Shown here: one piece after another, positions 1 to 6,492 of the stretch
How positions within the stretch are numbered: the first letter of the stretch is position 1
Layout of the letters: each line of letters begins with the position of its first letter
Origin: Clostridia bacterium
Lineage (GTDB): Bacteria; Bacillota; Clostridia; Christensenellales; Pumilibacteraceae
Reading direction: 5' to 3'
NCBI GenBank assembly: GCA_900762945.1
Contig: CAAFIN010000272.1
Span: forward strand, 1 to 6,511
Length of the DNA stretch: 6,511 bases
Program-made: the position numbers and the translations under genes
The notes under the pieces: generated by a model
What the model saw: only the letters and a program-made list of their open reading frames with translations
What the model was told of the DNA's origin: nothing
Database searches by the model: none

Positions 1-34
1 AAGGTCATTGCCCTATTTCGCAGGCAATGACCTT
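1..34 (-). terminator. Perfect 12-bp hairpin, probable terminator of the alpha-galactosidase gene
   Basis: Bases 1-12 (AAGGTCATTGCC) are the exact reverse complement of bases 23-34, with a 10-base loop at 13-22. The hairpin lies 42 bases beyond the alpha-galactosidase stop codon. Read on the minus strand the stem ends in CCTT at base 1, so any T-run needed for intrinsic termination would lie outside the window and cannot be seen. On the plus strand the stem is followed by TTATTCG, a poor T-tract. A terminator is the simplest reading. It could instead be the distal hairpin of the repeat element at 41-77. Confidence 0.55.
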
Positions 35-40
35 TATTCG

Positions 41-77
41 TGGAATCCCCTGCTATAAACAAGGAATTATCCTTATT
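41..77 (-). repeat. Dispersed 37-bp repeat, copy 1 (minus orientation)
   Basis: Read on the minus strand this block starts AATAAGGATAATT and ends GGGGATTCCA. By hand alignment it matches the copy at 2257-2293 at 32 of 37 positions with no gaps. The core shared with all three copies is 41-73. The alpha-galactosidase stop codon (76-78) overlaps the outer edge, so either the element abuts the gene directly or the AATA edge is coincidental. AAGGA and TCCTT at 61-65 and 70-74 form a small internal inverted repeat. Confidence 0.75.
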
Positions 78-2217
78 ATTTTTCTACTTTCCTAAACTTA
101 TAAACCACCGTGCCGAAGTCGCCGAAGGGGAAGTACGCGACTATACCCGCGCGTATAAAGGTCGCGCCTTTGCGCGTGATTTTTTGCGGCAGAAGTTCGT
201 AGTCGGCGTTCTCGTCAAGCCCTCCCGGGTACAGAATAACGCTTTCGCCGTTAGCCGCGGAAAGCGGGCGCATTGCGGTAAGCACGGCTTCGCGCTTGTC
301 CTTGCTAACCAGCATTTCGGCGAACAGATTTTCTTCGACGGGGTTATTCAGTCTGTACAGATCGCCAGTGAGAACGAGGCTTTCCATAGCCTTGTACTCG
401 TCGACCTGCGCCTTGATTTCGGCTTTGTCCTTATCCGAGAGGTTGTTGGGGTTGAGCTCGTAACCGGTCGCGCCGAGGTGCGCTATCGCTGCACGGGAAG
501 CGAACGGCGTGTTTCTGCCCGTCTGGTGGTTTGGACAGACCGAAACGTGGCAGGACATGGCGGACAACGGGTAGCACACGGAAGTGCCGTACTGGATCGC
601 GGTGCGGGCGTAAGCGTCGCTGTTGTCGCTCGTCCAGATCTGCGGGAACCAGTATAGGATCGCGGGGTCGAAACGGCAACCGCCGCTCGCGCAGCCCTCG
701 AAAATCACGTTCGGGAACGCGCCGATTATGCGGTCGAAAACTTCGTAAAGCCCGAGAACGTAGTCGTGGTGACAGCGCGTTTCGCTCAGCGCGCGGTTCA
801 TATCCCACTTTACGTAGTCGATAGCGTTATTGCGAAGCACTTTCGACACCGCGGTAACGACGTAATCGCGCACTTCCGCTCTCGAGAGGTCTAGGACGTA
901 CTGATCTCTGCCCGGGCAAGGCTCTACGCCGTCGGCGCGGATAATCCAGTCGGGATGAGCGCGAAATAGGTCGCTATCGGCGTTGACCATTTCCGGCTCG
1001 AACCACAAGCCGAACTTCAAGCCCTTCGCGTGCGCGTGGTCGATAACGCCGCCCAACCCGCCGCGGAGTTTATTTTCGTTGACGACCCAGTCGCCCAGTC
1101 CCGCGCGGTCGTGGTTTCTCGCGCCGAACCAGCCGTCGTCGAGTACGAACGTATCGATGCCCGTACCCTCCACGCTGTCGATAATCGCGCAGAGTTTATC
1201 CGTGTCAAAGTCGAAATAAGTCGCTTCCCAGTTGTTGATGACGATCGGGCGCGGCGATTTTGCCCGGTGCGGGTTAACGAGATAATCGCGGTAAAGGTCG
1301 TGGAACGCGCGGCTCATTTTGCCCAAGCCCTCGTCCGAATACACGGCAACGACCTCGGGAGTCACGAACGTTTCGCCGCTTTTCAGCGTTTTGTCGAAGC
1401 CGTAGTCGTTCAGCCCGCCGGTAACGCGCAGATACTCGCACTGCCCGACTTCCGCTCTGAACGCGAAATCGCCGCTGTAAATAAGGTTAAATCCGTAAAC
1501 TTCGCCTTGCGTTTCGGTTGCGGTATAGTCCGCGATCGCCATAAACGGATTCATTTGCGAGGACGAAACGCCTCGCTTGCTCTGCACGGTAAACGTGCCG
1601 TGACCGAGCCGCGTTTTTTCTATGCGGCGTTCGCGTAAATGCGCGCCGGGAAGCGTGATCGCGTCGTAGTTTTTCCTCGGGAAATCGACGGCGAACGAGT
1701 ACGCGCGGCAAAGCGCGATCGGCTCGGCGCTCTCGTTCGTGATTTCCGCGTGGCGCAGAATTACCGGCAGACCCTCGAACGCGGTATAGTAAAGTCTGAC
1801 CGCCGCGCCGTGGACTTCGTCGCGCAGCGTAACGATCAGCGTTTGCCCGCCGCGAACGGACGGCAAGCCGCTGAGCGCGGGCTTACTCTCCGAAATCTCG
1901 TAACCGTCGTAGCGCAGATCGCCGACCACGCCGCTATTAAACGTAAAGTCGATCATGCTTTCGCGGAAATCGCTTCTTCCGAACGTCGGACACTCGTTTT
2001 TGTACTCGTCCATACTCTGGCGGCGGTCGGACCCCGGCAGACAACAGCCGTGACCGCGGTCGGGAAGCGCGACGGAAAAATCGAGGTTTTCGCGCGGCAC
2101 GCGTTTCCCGTAATAAAGATGCTGCAAAAAGCCGTGTTCGTTGACCTTGAAAACGTAACTGAGGTTCTTGCTCTCGACGTAAAACGTTTTGCTTTGCTCG
2201 TTGAAATAAATTGCCAT
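76..2217 (-). CDS. Alpha-galactosidase, glycoside hydrolase family 36
   Basis: The 713-residue product should be a cytoplasmic retaining enzyme that releases terminal alpha-1,6-galactose from melibiose, raffinose and stachyose; no signal peptide is seen. Family knowledge predicts an N-terminal beta-sandwich (about 1-300), a TIM barrel (about 310-610) and a C-terminal beta domain. Visible motifs are NNWEA around W330, DDGW at 360-363, KWDMNR with the presumed nucleophile D472, CASGGCRFD at 509-517 and WTSDNSD with the presumed acid/base D531. The length is normal for the family. The ATG start gives the usual family N-terminus (MAIYFNEQ, then LQHLYYGKRVP). Oddities are Cys514, where relatives usually have GGG, and a loop after KWDMNR about ten residues shorter than usual. 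No sugar transporter or regulator is adjacent. Family assignment is very sure; exact substrate is inferred. Confidence 0.97.
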   Translation of the reverse strand: MAIYFNEQSKTFYVESKNLSYVFKVNEHGFLQHLYYGKRVPRENLDFSVALPDRGHGCCLPGSDRRQSMDEYKNECPTFGRSDFRESMIDFTFNSGVVGDLRYDGYEISESKPALSGLPSVRGGQTLIVTLRDEVHGAAVRLYYTAFEGLPVILRHAEITNESAEPIALCRAYSFAVDFPRKNYDAITLPGAHLRERRIEKTRLGHGTFTVQSKRGVSSSQMNPFMAIADYTATETQGEVYGFNLIYSGDFAFRAEVGQCEYLRVTGGLNDYGFDKTLKSGETFVTPEVVAVYSDEGLGKMSRAFHDLYRDYLVNPHRAKSPRPIVINNWEATYFDFDTDKLCAIIDSVEGTGIDTFVLDDGWFGARNHDRAGLGDWVVNENKLRGGLGGVIDHAHAKGLKFGLWFEPEMVNADSDLFRAHPDWIIRADGVEPCPGRDQYVLDLSRAEVRDYVVTAVSKVLRNNAIDYVKWDMNRALSETRCHHDYVLGLYEVFDRIIGAFPNVIFEGCASGGCRFDPAILYWFPQIWTSDNSDAYARTAIQYGTSVCYPLSAMSCHVSVCPNHQTGRNTPFASRAAIAHLGATGYELNPNNLSDKDKAEIKAQVDEYKAMESLVLTGDLYRLNNPVEENLFAEMLVSKDKREAVLTAMRPLSAANGESVILYPGGLDENADYELLPQKITRKGATFIRAGIVAYFPFGDFGTVVYKFRKVEK

Positions 2218-2230
2218 ACTTCTTATTCTT

Positions 2231-2234
2231 CTCC
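2231..2234 (-). promoter_or_regulatory. Distant ribosome binding site of the alpha-galactosidase
   Basis: The only GGAG before the ATG at 2217 lies at 2231-2234, leaving 13 bases to the start codon, longer than the usual 5-9. The gap is purine-rich (AAGAATAAGAAGT on the minus strand), so GAAG sequences closer to the start may help. The start is set by protein homology rather than by this site. Confidence 0.45.
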
Positions 2235-2250
2235 GTTTGGTTTTTATGCG

Positions 2251-2279
2251 TGTATAAATAAGGATAATTACTCGTTTAA
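2251..2279 (-). promoter_or_regulatory. Weak candidate promoter for the alpha-galactosidase, inside the repeat
   Basis: On the minus strand TTAAAC (2274-2279) and TATACA (2251-2256) are separated by 17 bases. They match the sigma-A consensus at 3 of 6 and 4 of 6 positions. It is the best spaced pair seen between the ABC gene and the alpha-galactosidase. The -35 side lies inside the repeat copy, so the repeat would supply part of the promoter. The match is weak and could be chance in AT-rich sequence. Confidence 0.25.
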
Positions 2280-2293
2280 TGCGGGGGATTCCA
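2257..2293 (+). repeat. Dispersed 37-bp repeat, copy 2 (plus orientation)
   Basis: This copy begins AATAAGGATAATTACT and ends GGGGGATTCCA. It matches copy 1 at 32 of 37 positions, and its 33-base core (2261-2293) matches copy 3 at 26 of 33, without gaps. Conserved parts are the outer AGGATAATT, a central TT pair and the terminal GGGATTCCA; most changes are transitions in the middle. It occupies the gap between the ABC gene and the alpha-galactosidase. Confidence 0.8.
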
Positions 2294-2318
2294 TACTGTG
2301 AGAGTAGTAATTATCCTT
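2260..2318. repeat. 59-bp inverted repeat with perfect 13-bp arms enclosing repeat copy 2
   Basis: AAGGATAATTACT at 2260-2272 is the exact reverse complement of 2306-2318, with 33 bases between. The left arm is the start of repeat copy 2, so the element appears complete, with both ends visible. No convincing target-site duplication is seen. As RNA it would form an AU-rich 13-bp stem. On the plus strand this is followed by TTTAATTTTTT, which resembles a terminator tail. On the minus strand, the direction of the genes, it is followed by ATTTATAC, a poorer tail. It could weakly terminate or stabilise the 3' end of the ABC mRNA, or be a miniature mobile element. Confidence 0.7.
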
Positions 2319-2330
2319 TTTAATTTTTTC

Positions 2331-5150
2331 TTACTCGGATCTGAGTGCCACGACGGGGTCTTTGCGAGCCGCGGAAACCGCCGGGAACACACCGGAAATC
2401 AGCGTGAGGACTACCGATACCGCGACCATCATGACGGCGTAGTACCACGGCAGTACCGCTATCGTCGCGACCGGGGTAAGCCCGGCCACAACGACGTTGA
2501 TAATCAGCGAACACAGATACGTCACGGCGATACCGATAAGCCCCGAAGCAAACCCGATAATCGATGTTTCGGCAATAAACAAGCGGCTGACGTCGCGTTT
2601 TCTGCCGCCGAGCGAGCGGATAACGCCGATTTCTTTTATGCGCTCGACGACCGAAACGTATGTAATTATCGCGATCATTACCGACGAAACCACGAGCGAC
2701 AAGGCGGTAAAACCGATAAGCGCGATAGTGACGATATTGATAAACTCGCTGAGCATATCGATAATGACGGACAGCGAATCGGTGTACGTTATCTGCTGGC
2801 GCTCCGAGTAAGTCACGGTGCGGTTGGTGTCGCCTCCGACGTAAATATCGCCGTCATCGTTCCAGCGGTCGAGATAGTTCAATACATTCTGCTTGTGTTC
2901 GAAGTCGACCGGGTACACGGAAATCGCCGCGGCGAGGTTGCGCCCGCCCATATTGTTCAGCGAGAACGTGACTTTTCCGCTGTTTGCCGAAAATATCGTG
3001 GCTCCGCCGATGTATCCGAACATATTATCGTAATTGACGTTGTTATAGTTGTACGAATAGGTATACCACAAGCCGTACGGCGAAGGCACTTTTTCCGTTC
3101 CGACAGTCTTATAATTCACGCCGGTCGAGATTTTGTTTTCAGAGATATTCGAATATGTCCTCTCTTCCTCGGATTTTAACGAATCTTCCCGAACAAGCGT
3201 GGCGATTTCGGAATTCGTATTGCGCTCGATGATATACTTCGTCAGCGCTTCGGTGTAGTAAAAACCGTTCTCCATACAGCCGTAACTCGTTCCCGCTTTG
3301 GGCGCGATTATGCCCACGACCTTGAGGTTTATACCCTTGGTTTTCTCGTCCGCGTTCCATTTTTCGGGGTCGGATATATGCGAATACTTGAACGATACGT
3401 TATCGGGATCGATCGGGTTTACGAACTTTTCGTACACCGCGTCGTTGGGGTAATAGGTGAACGTCTTATCTTTCATAAGGTCGTCGTAGGTAAAGCGCGG
3501 TTTAGCGAGGTCGTCGGACTCGTACGCTTCCATATTTTTGACGTTCTCTTTGCCGAACGCGCGGACGGACGAATCGTACACCACGTGCAGAAACTCGTCC
3601 TGCGAATAGTAGCCGAGTTGGGCGAGCAACACGTCGGACAGCGCGGACTGACCGTCAAGAACGATCATGATTTCGTCCTTTTCGGTGGCGATTTTGCCGG
3701 CTAAAACGTCGTACTGCCGCTCGATATAATCGCTGCCCGCGGGTACCTGACGGAAGTCGTCGACCAGCGCGGAAACGTAAGACGAGTACTTGCCGAACAC
3801 CGTTTCGTTAAGTACGGAAATATACATATTTCTTATCGCCGCGACGGACATGTTCTGCTTGCTGTCGCGGTTGTCTTTTTCGGTATAAAAATCGGTGTAG
3901 ATATTGCCGCCGATATCGAGGTCGTAGTCGAGATACACCGCCGCCGCGTCCTCTTTCGGAAGCGCGGAAACGTAGTCGATATACTCTTGCGTGATATCGT
4001 TCTTGACGATGAGTTTGTCGGCGGTTTTCGAGTAGCCGACGAGCGTGTCGACCATGGAATTGACGTTGACGTAGCCGTTCTCGCGCACGAAATTCTTTTT
4101 CTGCTCGGGCGTCATTGTACTCATCAGCGCGCTCATATCGTAGGCGCTCTCGGAAATCGTGATAGGATTACCCGACAGCATATCGTTCTGCATATCGGTG
4201 ATATAAGTCTGCAAACCGTAAGACAGCGCCAGCACCAGCGAAACGCCGATTATGCCGATCGCGCCCGCGATGCTCGTAAGTATCGTTCTCGCCTTTTTCG
4301 TAAGCAAATTCTGCGCGCTGAGCCGAAACGCGGTGAACGGCGACATTTTCGCTTTTTCCGCGCGTTTCTTAGGTTTAGCATTGTTATTTTCGGTCGCTTT
4401 TTCGTCTTTCCCGGACTGCTCCTCGAAAACTTTCGAATAGTCTACGCGCGGTTCGTTCTCCTCTTCTTCTTTCGTGTACGGATTAGTGTCGCCCACGACT
4501 TCGCCGTCGAGAAGACGAATGATACGCGTGGAGTACTTCTCGGCGAGTTCGGGGTTGTGCGTGACCATAATAACGAGTTTTTCCTTGGCAATCTCGCGGA
4601 TAAGGTCCATGATCTGCACACTCGTGGCGGTGTCGAGCGCGCCCGTCGGCTCGTCGGCAAGCAGAATTTCGGGTTCGTTCACGAGCGCACGCGCGATTGC
4701 CACACGTTGGCACTGCCCGCCCGAGAGTTGATTGGGGCGCTTGTTGTACTGACCCGCAAGCCCCACGCGGTCGAGCGCTTTTTTAGCGCGTTCGGTGCGT
4801 TCCGCTTTGCTCACGCCCGCGATCGTCAGCGCGAGTTCGACGTTGCCCAACACGGTCTGGTGCGGGATAAGATTGTAACTTTGGAAAATAAAGCCGATGC
4901 GGTGGTTGCGGTAAACGTCCCAGTCGCTGTCGCGGAACTTCCGCGTGCTTACGCCGTTGACGCTGACGTCGCCCGAAGTGTACTTATCCAACCCGCCGAT
5001 AATATTGAGAAGCGTGGTTTTGCCGCAGCCCGACGGGCCTAAGATCGACACGAACTCGCTTTTTCGGAAGTACAACGACACGCCCTTGAGCGCTCTCACG
5101 CTCGTGTCGGCGACTTTGTAGTCTTTTACGACCGAACTAAGTCCTAACAT
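2331..5150 (-). CDS. MacB-type ABC transporter, ATPase fused to an FtsX-like permease
   Basis: This 939-residue membrane protein joins an ATPase to a permease. The ATPase (about 1-220) has Walker A GPSGCGKTT (38-46), Q-loop Q90, signature LSGGQ (142-146), Walker B ILLADE (162-167) and H-loop H198, all intact. A charged Lys/Glu-rich linker (about 223-269) leads to a first membrane helix (about 291-313), an extracytoplasmic domain of roughly 490 residues, then three helices (about 806-830, 864-890, 900-922). The C-terminus, FPAVSAARKDPVVALRSE, is typical of the family. MacB relatives work as dimers that couple ATP hydrolysis to movement of the outer domain, for peptide efflux, lipoprotein handling or antibiotic resistance; the substrate here is unknown. 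No membrane-fusion partner or two-component system is nearby. The gene starts 71 bases after recF. A weak pair, TTGCCG and TAATAA (5194-5199 and 5172-5177, 16-base spacer), is the only promoter candidate seen. Confidence 0.95.
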   Translation of the reverse strand: MLGLSSVVKDYKVADTSVRALKGVSLYFRKSEFVSILGPSGCGKTTLLNIIGGLDKYTSGDVSVNGVSTRKFRDSDWDVYRNHRIGFIFQSYNLIPHQTVLGNVELALTIAGVSKAERTERAKKALDRVGLAGQYNKRPNQLSGGQCQRVAIARALVNEPEILLADEPTGALDTATSVQIMDLIREIAKEKLVIMVTHNPELAEKYSTRIIRLLDGEVVGDTNPYTKEEEENEPRVDYSKVFEEQSGKDEKATENNNAKPKKRAEKAKMSPFTAFRLSAQNLLTKKARTILTSIAGAIGIIGVSLVLALSYGLQTYITDMQNDMLSGNPITISESAYDMSALMSTMTPEQKKNFVRENGYVNVNSMVDTLVGYSKTADKLIVKNDITQEYIDYVSALPKEDAAAVYLDYDLDIGGNIYTDFYTEKDNRDSKQNMSVAAIRNMYISVLNETVFGKYSSYVSALVDDFRQVPAGSDYIERQYDVLAGKIATEKDEIMIVLDGQSALSDVLLAQLGYYSQDEFLHVVYDSSVRAFGKENVKNMEAYESDDLAKPRFTYDDLMKDKTFTYYPNDAVYEKFVNPIDPDNVSFKYSHISDPEKWNADEKTKGINLKVVGIIAPKAGTSYGCMENGFYYTEALTKYIIERNTNSEIATLVREDSLKSEEERTYSNISENKISTGVNYKTVGTEKVPSPYGLWYTYSYNYNNVNYDNMFGYIGGATIFSANSGKVTFSLNNMGGRNLAAAISVYPVDFEHKQNVLNYLDRWNDDGDIYVGGDTNRTVTYSERQQITYTDSLSVIIDMLSEFINIVTIALIGFTALSLVVSSVMIAIITYVSVVERIKEIGVIRSLGGRKRDVSRLFIAETSIIGFASGLIGIAVTYLCSLIINVVVAGLTPVATIAVLPWYYAVMMVAVSVVLTLISGVFPAVSAARKDPVVALRSE

Positions 5151-5157
5151 ATATCTG

Positions 5158-5162
5158 CTCCT
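5158..5162 (-). promoter_or_regulatory. Ribosome binding site of the ABC transporter gene
   Basis: AGGAG, preceded by AAA on the minus strand, sits 7 bases before the ATG at 5150. It is a near-ideal site and fixes that start. It is much better than the sites of the other two genes in the window. Confidence 0.9.
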
Positions 5163-5221
5163 TTTGAAAATTTATTACGAATTGATTTTGCGGCGGCAAG
5201 CGGAAAAGACGCGCCCGCGCC

Positions 5222-6313
5222 TTAGTTTTCGCGCGTTACCGAGCCGTTTTCCACGCGGTAGAACACCGCTTGGTCGAATACTTCTTTCAAGCCTTTCTGC
5301 GCGTTGGTGCAAGTGATGATGGTCTGATGCCCCGAAAGCCGCTCGGTGAGTTTATCTCTGCGGGTTTCGTCGAGTTCGCTGAAAACGTCGTCGAGAAGCA
5401 GCACGGGATACTCTCCCGTTTCCTCGTAAAAGAGGTCGAGTTGCGCGAGTTTAAGGCTGAGCGCGGCGGTGCGCTGCTGACCTTGCGAGCCGAACTTGCG
5501 GATATCGAGATCACCCGCAAGCACCGCCATATCGTCGGTTTGCGCGCCGACGTGCGTGTAGCCCTGAAAAACGTCCTTTTCGCGTGTGCGTTTCAGTTCC
5601 GAGAGGAATTTTTCGCGGATTTCGTCCTCGGTTTCGCCGTCCATGCTCTCGTATCTCAGCGTGAGCCGTTCTCTTCCGGCGGTGAGGTACTCGTGATTGC
5701 GGTCGGCAAGCCCGTTCAGCCGCGCGATAAAGCCTTTCCTCGTCTTAATTATCTTCGCGCCCGAATCGGCAAGTTGCAGATCCCACACGTCGAGCGTGTC
5801 CGCGCCGCTTCCGGCTTTGAGCAGACGATTGCGCTGAGCGAGTATGCGGTTGTAGCGCGTGAGAAGGTAAAAATACGGTCGGGAAATCTGACTGAGCGCG
5901 ATGTCGATAAACCGCCGCCGCTCACCCGGGGCTTCCTTGATGATAGCGATCTCGTCGGGCGAGAACAGCACTACCATGATAACGCCCATGAGTTCGCCCA
6001 GTTTCTTGACGGGCGCGCCGTTAATCGCCACGCGCTTGTTTTCGCGCTTGTCTATCACGATTTCCACGCGCGACTTGCCGTAACGCCCCACGGCGTCCGC
6101 GCGGATCCTCGCCATATCGTCGCCCCAGCGGATAAGTTCCTTATCCCGCGGCGTGCGCATGCTCCGCCCCACGCCCGTGAAGTACACCGCTTCCAGCAGA
6201 TTCGTCTTGCCTTGCGCGTTTTCGCCGGTAAACACGTTAAGCCCGGGCGAAAGATCCAACCCGAGCGAACCGTAGTTGCGGTAATTATTCAGCGTTACGC
6301 GCGTAATATACAT
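5222..6313 (-). CDS. recF: DNA replication and repair protein RecF
   Basis: RecF is a cytoplasmic SMC/Rad50-like ATPase that, with RecO and RecR, loads RecA onto single-stranded gaps and helps restart stalled forks. The 363-residue length is normal. Walker A is GENAQGKT (30-37, K36), the ABC-type signature is GSQGQQRT (275-282), Walker B is VLLLDD (304-309) and the following loop is SELD (312-315). The N-terminus MYITRVTLNNYRNY matches the usual RecF start, and an in-frame TAA twelve bases upstream excludes a longer form. The segment usually reading GPHRDD reads GAQTDD (256-261). There is no properly spaced ribosome binding site; AAGGG lies only one base from the ATG. In classical Firmicutes recF lies between dnaN and gyrB. 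Here the next gene is an ABC transporter and recF has its own promoter. Confidence 0.97.
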   Translation of the reverse strand: MYITRVTLNNYRNYGSLGLDLSPGLNVFTGENAQGKTNLLEAVYFTGVGRSMRTPRDKELIRWGDDMARIRADAVGRYGKSRVEIVIDKRENKRVAINGAPVKKLGELMGVIMVVLFSPDEIAIIKEAPGERRRFIDIALSQISRPYFYLLTRYNRILAQRNRLLKAGSGADTLDVWDLQLADSGAKIIKTRKGFIARLNGLADRNHEYLTAGRERLTLRYESMDGETEDEIREKFLSELKRTREKDVFQGYTHVGAQTDDMAVLAGDLDIRKFGSQGQQRTAALSLKLAQLDLFYEETGEYPVLLLDDVFSELDETRRDKLTERLSGHQTIITCTNAQKGLKEVFDQAVFYRVENGSVTREN

Positions 6314-6319
6314 GCCCTT

Positions 6320-6348
6320 ATTTTAACACATACCCCGCGGAAAATCAA
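6320..6348 (-). promoter_or_regulatory. Strong predicted promoter of recF, possibly giving a leaderless mRNA
   Basis: On the minus strand TTGATT (6343-6348) and TAAAAT (6320-6325) are separated by exactly 17 bases. They match the sigma-A consensus at 4 of 6 and 5 of 6 positions. A TG one base before the -10 box makes it an extended -10. Counting seven bases from the box puts transcription start at about 6313, the A of the recF ATG. The only purine run between the box and the ATG is AAGGG, one base from the start codon, so translation would be leaderless or nearly so. Confidence 0.7.
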
Positions 6349-6367
6349 CGAAAATAAGGTGAAAATG

Positions 6368-6462
6368 AGTTATATTCGCGCTATCGCGCGAGTGATATTT
6401 TTGCTACGCAAAAGTGATATCCGTCTGAGGCGGGTGATATCCTCGCTCCGCGCGGGTTGAGG
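6368..6462 (+). repeat. Array of small hairpins separated by GTGATAT
   Basis: AGTTATAT or (A/G)GTGATAT occurs at 6368, 6391, 6413 and 6433, 20-23 bases apart. Each is followed by a short, different inverted repeat: TCGCGC/GCGCGA (6376-6381, 6386-6391), TTTTGC/GCAAAA (6399-6404, 6408-6413), CCGTC/GGCGG with one G-T pair (6421-6425, 6429-6433), and an imperfect one closed by CCTC/GAGG (6441-6444, 6459-6462). The linker is conserved while the stems differ but stay complementary. No reading frame explains it. It runs directly into repeat copy 3. Function is unknown. Confidence 0.75.
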
Positions 6463-6492
6463 ATAATTATCCGCTTGATGTATGGGATTCCA
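6456..6492 (+). repeat. Dispersed repeat, copy 3 (plus orientation)
   Basis: The 33-base core at 6460-6492 begins AGGATAATTATCC and ends GGGATTCCA. It matches copy 2 at 26 of 33 positions without gaps; the first four bases of the span (6456-6459) are not clearly conserved. In this copy GGATAATTATCC (6461-6472) is a perfect 12-bp palindrome. Unlike the other two copies, it lies upstream of recF rather than after a stop codon seen in the window. Confidence 0.7.

Noticed and set aside
1030..3179. Run of plus-strand open frames (1030-1638, 1639-2301, 2298-3179)
   Set aside because: They are antisense to the alpha-galactosidase and ABC genes, have low-complexity Arg/Val/Asp-rich products, and show no recognisable domain.
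3987..5042. 351-codon plus-strand open frame opposite the ABC ATPase
   Set aside because: It lies over intact Walker and signature motifs on the other strand, and its product resembles no family.
5203..5220. Possible intrinsic terminator after recF
   Set aside because: The GC-rich run followed by TCTTTT forms at best a 4-bp stem with a G-T pair, too weak to call.
5270..6460. 396-codon plus-strand open frame opposite recF
   Set aside because: It is antisense to an unmistakable RecF and ends in the hairpin array. Its product is rich in Arg, Val and His with no recognisable domain, as expected for a shadow of GC-biased codons.
6368..6462. Possible CRISPR array
   Set aside because: The repeated unit is only 7-8 bases and the intervening 12-16 bases are self-complementary, unlike CRISPR repeats and spacers. 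No cas gene is present.
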